The translations under genes were made by a program, and so were the position numbers. The notes beneath the pieces were generated by a model that was not told where the DNA came from, searched no databases, and saw nothing but the letters and a program-made list of their open reading frames with translations. A DNA stretch of 34,251 nucleotides from Nymphaea colorata (taxonomy: Eukaryota; Streptophyta; Magnoliopsida; Nymphaeales; Nymphaeaceae), in assembly GCF_008831285.2 (NCBI RefSeq), contig NW_022204553.1, forward strand, positions 1 to 34,251, read 5' to 3'. Shown here piece by piece: positions 31,213 to 34,251 of the stretch. Numbering within the stretch: position 1 is the first letter of the stretch; every line of letters starts with the position of its first letter.

Positions 31213-31922
31213 TCACTATTCCTCAACCGCAATCGCATTTTACGATACCTACTGGCTGATCTGCTCTGTTCTGGGGCCTTCAGCGTCCTGCAGGTGAATG
31301 GAGTCATCGACAGTGGGGTGCTCCTCAAAGCAGCTATTTGAGAATTTGATTGTATTTGCTGATTGCTGGTGGCTGCAGGCGTTAGGACGTCTCTTGGAAC
31401 GGTTGTTTCGCCTCGTGCAGATCTTGAAGAGGACGAACAAAGCCACGAGTCCAATCGAGACACGGGTGAGGTTGCTGTCCATGATCTTATCCGCCCAACT
31501 GTCCTCACCTGCACTGCTTTCGTAAGCTGATGAAGTGGTCTTATGCCGGTTCGATAGTTCGTCCTTTCTCGCTCTGGCTTCTCTGGCTCTCTTCATTAGG
31601 CATACTTTACCTATCTCATGCCAGCCTTATTGATGCTGCCTTTGCCAGTCTTGTGACTCAAGGGGTCATAGGCTCGCTTCTAGTTTTTCGAATTTGGGTC
31701 AGCTTGTCGGCGTTAGAAGGGGTTTATTGGCATTTGTCTTTGCTGGTTTTGGCTCTAATGTGGTGACTGATCCAAATTGCTTTTTTGGGAATTCGCTGCC
31801 AATGAGCCGCTTTGTTCAGCGGACGGCGTGGAATATAGTTCGTGGTATTAAGTTGCCTGCTGTTTGGTGCCATAAGTTAGCAAGCAGGAGACGAGGAAGG
31901 CGATGATAAGCTTGCTTTTCAT
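31213..31922 (-). CDS. Predicted type I membrane protein with short TM (229 aa)
   Basis: Signal peptide MKSKLIIAFLVSCLLTYG, a polar basic region (NPFERRQADPNSKNEKRAYD, MRERAREARARKDEL), one TM helix (RVSIGLVALFVLFKI) followed by CTRRNNRSKRR, and an acidic tail. A 20-nt GT-AG intron at 31591-31610 keeps the frame from ATG to TGA. An internal ATG at 31733 would remove the signal peptide. No family recognised. Confidence 0.65.
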
Positions 31923-32009
31923 TTGTGATAACAATGGTGATAATGATGGTCAGAAACGCATACGTAAAAAGTGAATAATCAATTGCGCTGGATGAAGATC
32001 CAATCTTCT

Positions 32010-33956
32010 TCAGTCATTGTCTGCTCCCGCATATCCCTCTTGAGCTGTTCGAGCCTTTATCCCTCCAGACTGATGTAGGATCATCTCTATTGTGCAATTC
32101 GGATCCTATATTCCCAGGTATGCCTTGTGAAGGTCGCAAAGAGCCTTTGAAGAGTGCTCGATATCAGAGTGGGCAGCCTTGCTATAGACCAAGGGATAGT
32201 AGTCTGACTGGTCGCACAGGATAAGCCTCCATTTGGTGGGAGCTTCTGCTCGCGAGAGGTTCGATAAGCCAGTGCAGTTATCGTATTGTAGTGGCTTTTT
32301 TATAGTTGAGAGGCGGAAAATGTCGGTGTAATCCTTCTCATAGGAAAAAACCTTCCTGTAGTTGCTGAAGGGAGGGATGTTGTTGGTCAAGTGCATCTTC
32401 TTCCGAGGCCAAAGGTTCTACAGCTCTGGCGATTGCAAGCTTCTCTAAAGGAACTACAGTTTAAAGAGAGAGCTATTCATGAAGGTGTATCTGCTTTAAG
32501 GAATATTTACCTGGATTACTAAGGGAAATTGTCGACCTATTGCGGATCGCATACGTATATCTATTCTTTGTTGTTGATGAAGATCTTTGATTATACATTT
32601 CGCATCTATGCCTAAAGACTCCGAGTCGACCGATTTTGCTTCTTGGAATACGATTCCACTACTTTGGTGGTCCAGTCGAGATCGTACTCATGAGCAAGGC
32701 CCAGTGCAAAGCAGTCGAAGCATTTTTACAGCACGTTCGAAGTCCCGAACACTTGCAGGTACTAAAAGCCCTCCTGAATAAGCTCAGAAGCGTTAGGGAA
32801 GCTCAGCTCCTTGTCTCCTCGCATGATGTTCCAAATATCGCCAGTCCCTACTGACCAAAGCGATGCGCAGCCGGTATCCTCTACAACGAGTCCGCCGTGG
32901 GAGTCCAGCGCCCCAATGACTTTCTGGGCGAAGGGATAAATGGTGATTTTCTTCTGGTCGATGGGAATCCTCTGAAAAACCTCCTTCAAGTTGTTGATCT
33001 TATCGGGAGATATGCCGAGATATAGGGTGATGTGGCAGCTCAGCAGTTCGCTCAACGCCAAGAATCGGTGGATAATTAGCTCCACCATAGACCTCTAAGA
33101 CGGAATGTGCAGAGGTTAAAAGTCTTTGTTGGATTACTTGGTCTCTTGCTGCTGGTCGAGGATGTCTTGACTGATCCACGCTGGCTTTGCGGACTGCTGC
33201 TGGGGTATGAGGATCTTTCAGCATTTTTGGAGAGAAGAAAGCGGGAAGACTTTCCTCCTGCCAGCACGAAAAAGCAGACTACATTATTCACTCTCTACCT
33301 TTTTCGCTCCGGATTATCTCTAGGCCTCTGCTCTTGAACTTTTAGTAGCTAAGATAGGCGCTTCCGGGGAACTCTTTCTCCTCCATCATCATCTACTTGA
33401 TGTCCACGATGTTTTCCGTGATGTTTCGGTTGAACCGAAGTCCGTTGCTCGATCGGTAGAGTTCTTAGTCGTTGTGATAAAGCTGTCTTAGCTCATTCGT
33501 ACCATATCCAAGAAGTCAAGCTCTGTCTTGCTCACGGAGTCTAGGAACTTTTACAACCTGCTTTCGTAGTTTTGGGAGGATTCCGACCGAGCCTGGGACA
33601 CCCTGAAGCTATTTTCCATGCGGTCGATGATGTCGATCAGGTGCTCTTGGTTGTTGATGCATATCTTGTGGACCACCTCTGATAGTCGTTCCTTATTTTC
33701 TCGCTCTTAAGTAGAGAGATGCGCTTAGCTCGAGGGCTCCAAGCCCAGTTCTAAGTTGCAAAGTTTATACTTTCTGCAAGCATGCGTCCTAGAGCCTACC
33801 TACGACGAATGGTGGCGGCATCGACTGAGTTTTTTCGCTTTTTTGAGTCAAGTTCAACTCGAGATTGGCGTATCTAGGGTGTAAGATGATGTCGAAATCA
33901 TCCTCCCCCTCGCTTGTCTTCTTGGCTTATGTAGTGAACTTCTGTCGTTGCTCCAT
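32010..33956 (-). CDS. Divergent UDP-sugar pyrophosphorylase-family (UDPGP/UAP-like) protein (about 622 aa)
   Basis: The family transfers UMP or UDP between UTP and sugar-1-phosphates, for example to make UDP-GlcNAc or UDP-glucose. Landmarks in order: YEKFKSRGLEIIRSEKVCFFVLAGGKSSRF (nucleotide-binding Gly loop, here split by a 20-nt intron at 33279-33298 that hides an in-frame TGA), then SVGTGDIW, ELIQEGFEYLQVFGTSNVLEK, DWTTKVVESYSK and the C-terminal CDQSDYYPLVYSK. The loop lacks the usual GTRLG and PKG residues, so activity is doubtful. Other introns, each 20 nt: 33751-33770, 33483-33502, 32491-32510. Two single bases appear missing (about 33674-33679 and in TTT at 33216-33218). With those corrections the frame is exact. 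N-terminal 200 residues: acidic, coiled coil. If the introns are wrong, this region would be two or three genes. Confidence 0.6.
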
Positions 33957-34189
33957 GAACTGGAAATAGATATCCCTGGGAGCAGAGCTAGAGGGAATGC
34001 ACGTGGTGGAGGCGCAGAGCTTGCTATGGAGGTGAGGTTCTCGTTTGACAGGCGGGTGGTTAAGGCGCGGTGTTTGATTATCTAAAGTGGCTGGATCCTT
34101 GCAAGGCTGGAACTATCCTCCCATAATACTATATTGATAAAATTATCAAAAAATATCAAGCAACATTTAAAGATGAAATATTTTTAAAA
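33957..34189. other. Right subtelomeric spacer
   Basis: AT-rich in its last 70 bp, with a GC-richer first part that is open in the frame of the neighbouring gene but has no ATG. It probably contains the 5' leader and promoter of the last gene. Confidence 0.4.
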
Positions 34190-34251
34190 GGGGTTGGGGT
34201 TGGGTTGGGGTTGGGGTTGGGGTTGGGGTTGGGGTTGGGGTTGGGGTTGGG
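34190..34251. repeat. Right telomere, (GGGGTT)n
   Basis: Tandem GGGGTT repeats to the end of the window, complementary in orientation to the left end. The third repeat has only three G. Together with the left telomere it marks a linear chromosome sequenced end to end. Confidence 0.98.

Noticed and set aside
32477-32480. ATGA stop-start overlap suggesting coupled genes
   Set aside because: A 20-nt GT-AG intron at 32491-32510 joins the two frames exactly, so this is one gene and the ATGA is internal.
1-34251. CRISPR arrays, insertion sequences, tRNA or rRNA genes
   Set aside because: Scanned for direct-repeat arrays, terminal inverted repeats and tRNA arm motifs; none seen, as expected for a ciliate somatic chromosome.

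Overview
This window is a complete ciliate macronuclear chromosome of 34 kb. It starts with CCCCAA telomere repeats and ends with TTGGGG repeats. TGA is the only stop codon that closes genes, and TAA and TAG occur inside nearly every gene. Where they fall at strongly conserved positions they replace glutamate: EQxSHH of an OSBP domain, QCRExW of a Myb repeat, SAKEN of a Rab, C-x2-C-x-E of a RING finger, and the LEExQR tail of OSBP domains. That is the peritrich nuclear code (UAA/UAG = Glu, NCBI table 30), so the likely source is a peritrich such as a Vorticella or Epistylis relative, not Tetrahymena, Paramecium or Oxytricha (where TAR is Gln). Introns are tiny: about 30 were inferred, 16-34 nt long and most often exactly 20 nt, mostly GT-AG with two GC-AG. 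Genes are GC-rich and spacers AT-rich.

Layout, about 25 genes, mostly on the minus strand. Left part (0.1-4.4 kb): a small MGCC protein, two unknown helical or charged proteins, and a divergent unknown. 4.4-7.4 kb: a CDC50-type flippase subunit and a Rab GTPase that share a 22-bp divergent spacer, then a two-repeat Myb protein. 7.4-8.5 kb: the only long noncoding stretch, with strong C- and G-tracts. 8.5-12.4 kb: a small coiled protein, V-ATPase subunit F, a RING protein and a large metallophosphoesterase. 12.7-18 kb: a PH-START-OSBP fusion protein, a UMP-CMP kinase and a second OSBP-related protein. 18-24 kb: an unknown protein, a double pseudokinase apparently fused to a polytopic membrane domain, a coiled-coil protein and a TMEM234-like protein. 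24-34 kb: a TPR protein, a luminal type I membrane protein with thioredoxin-like features, an ORC1/CDC6-type AAA+ ATPase, a small basic protein, a second signal-peptide/TM protein and a divergent UDP-sugar pyrophosphorylase-family protein.

Several neighbours act on membranes or lipids (CDC50, Rab, PH-START-ORD, ORP, UMP-CMP kinase, V-ATPase), but nothing shows co-regulation. About ten sites in eight genes need one extra base to keep a conserved frame. All are missing bases, several of them in short homopolymers, so the sequence probably carries deletion errors, and exact exon ends near those sites are provisional. Translations below use TAA/TAG = Glu. Protein lengths are after removing inferred introns and, where noted, adding the missing base.
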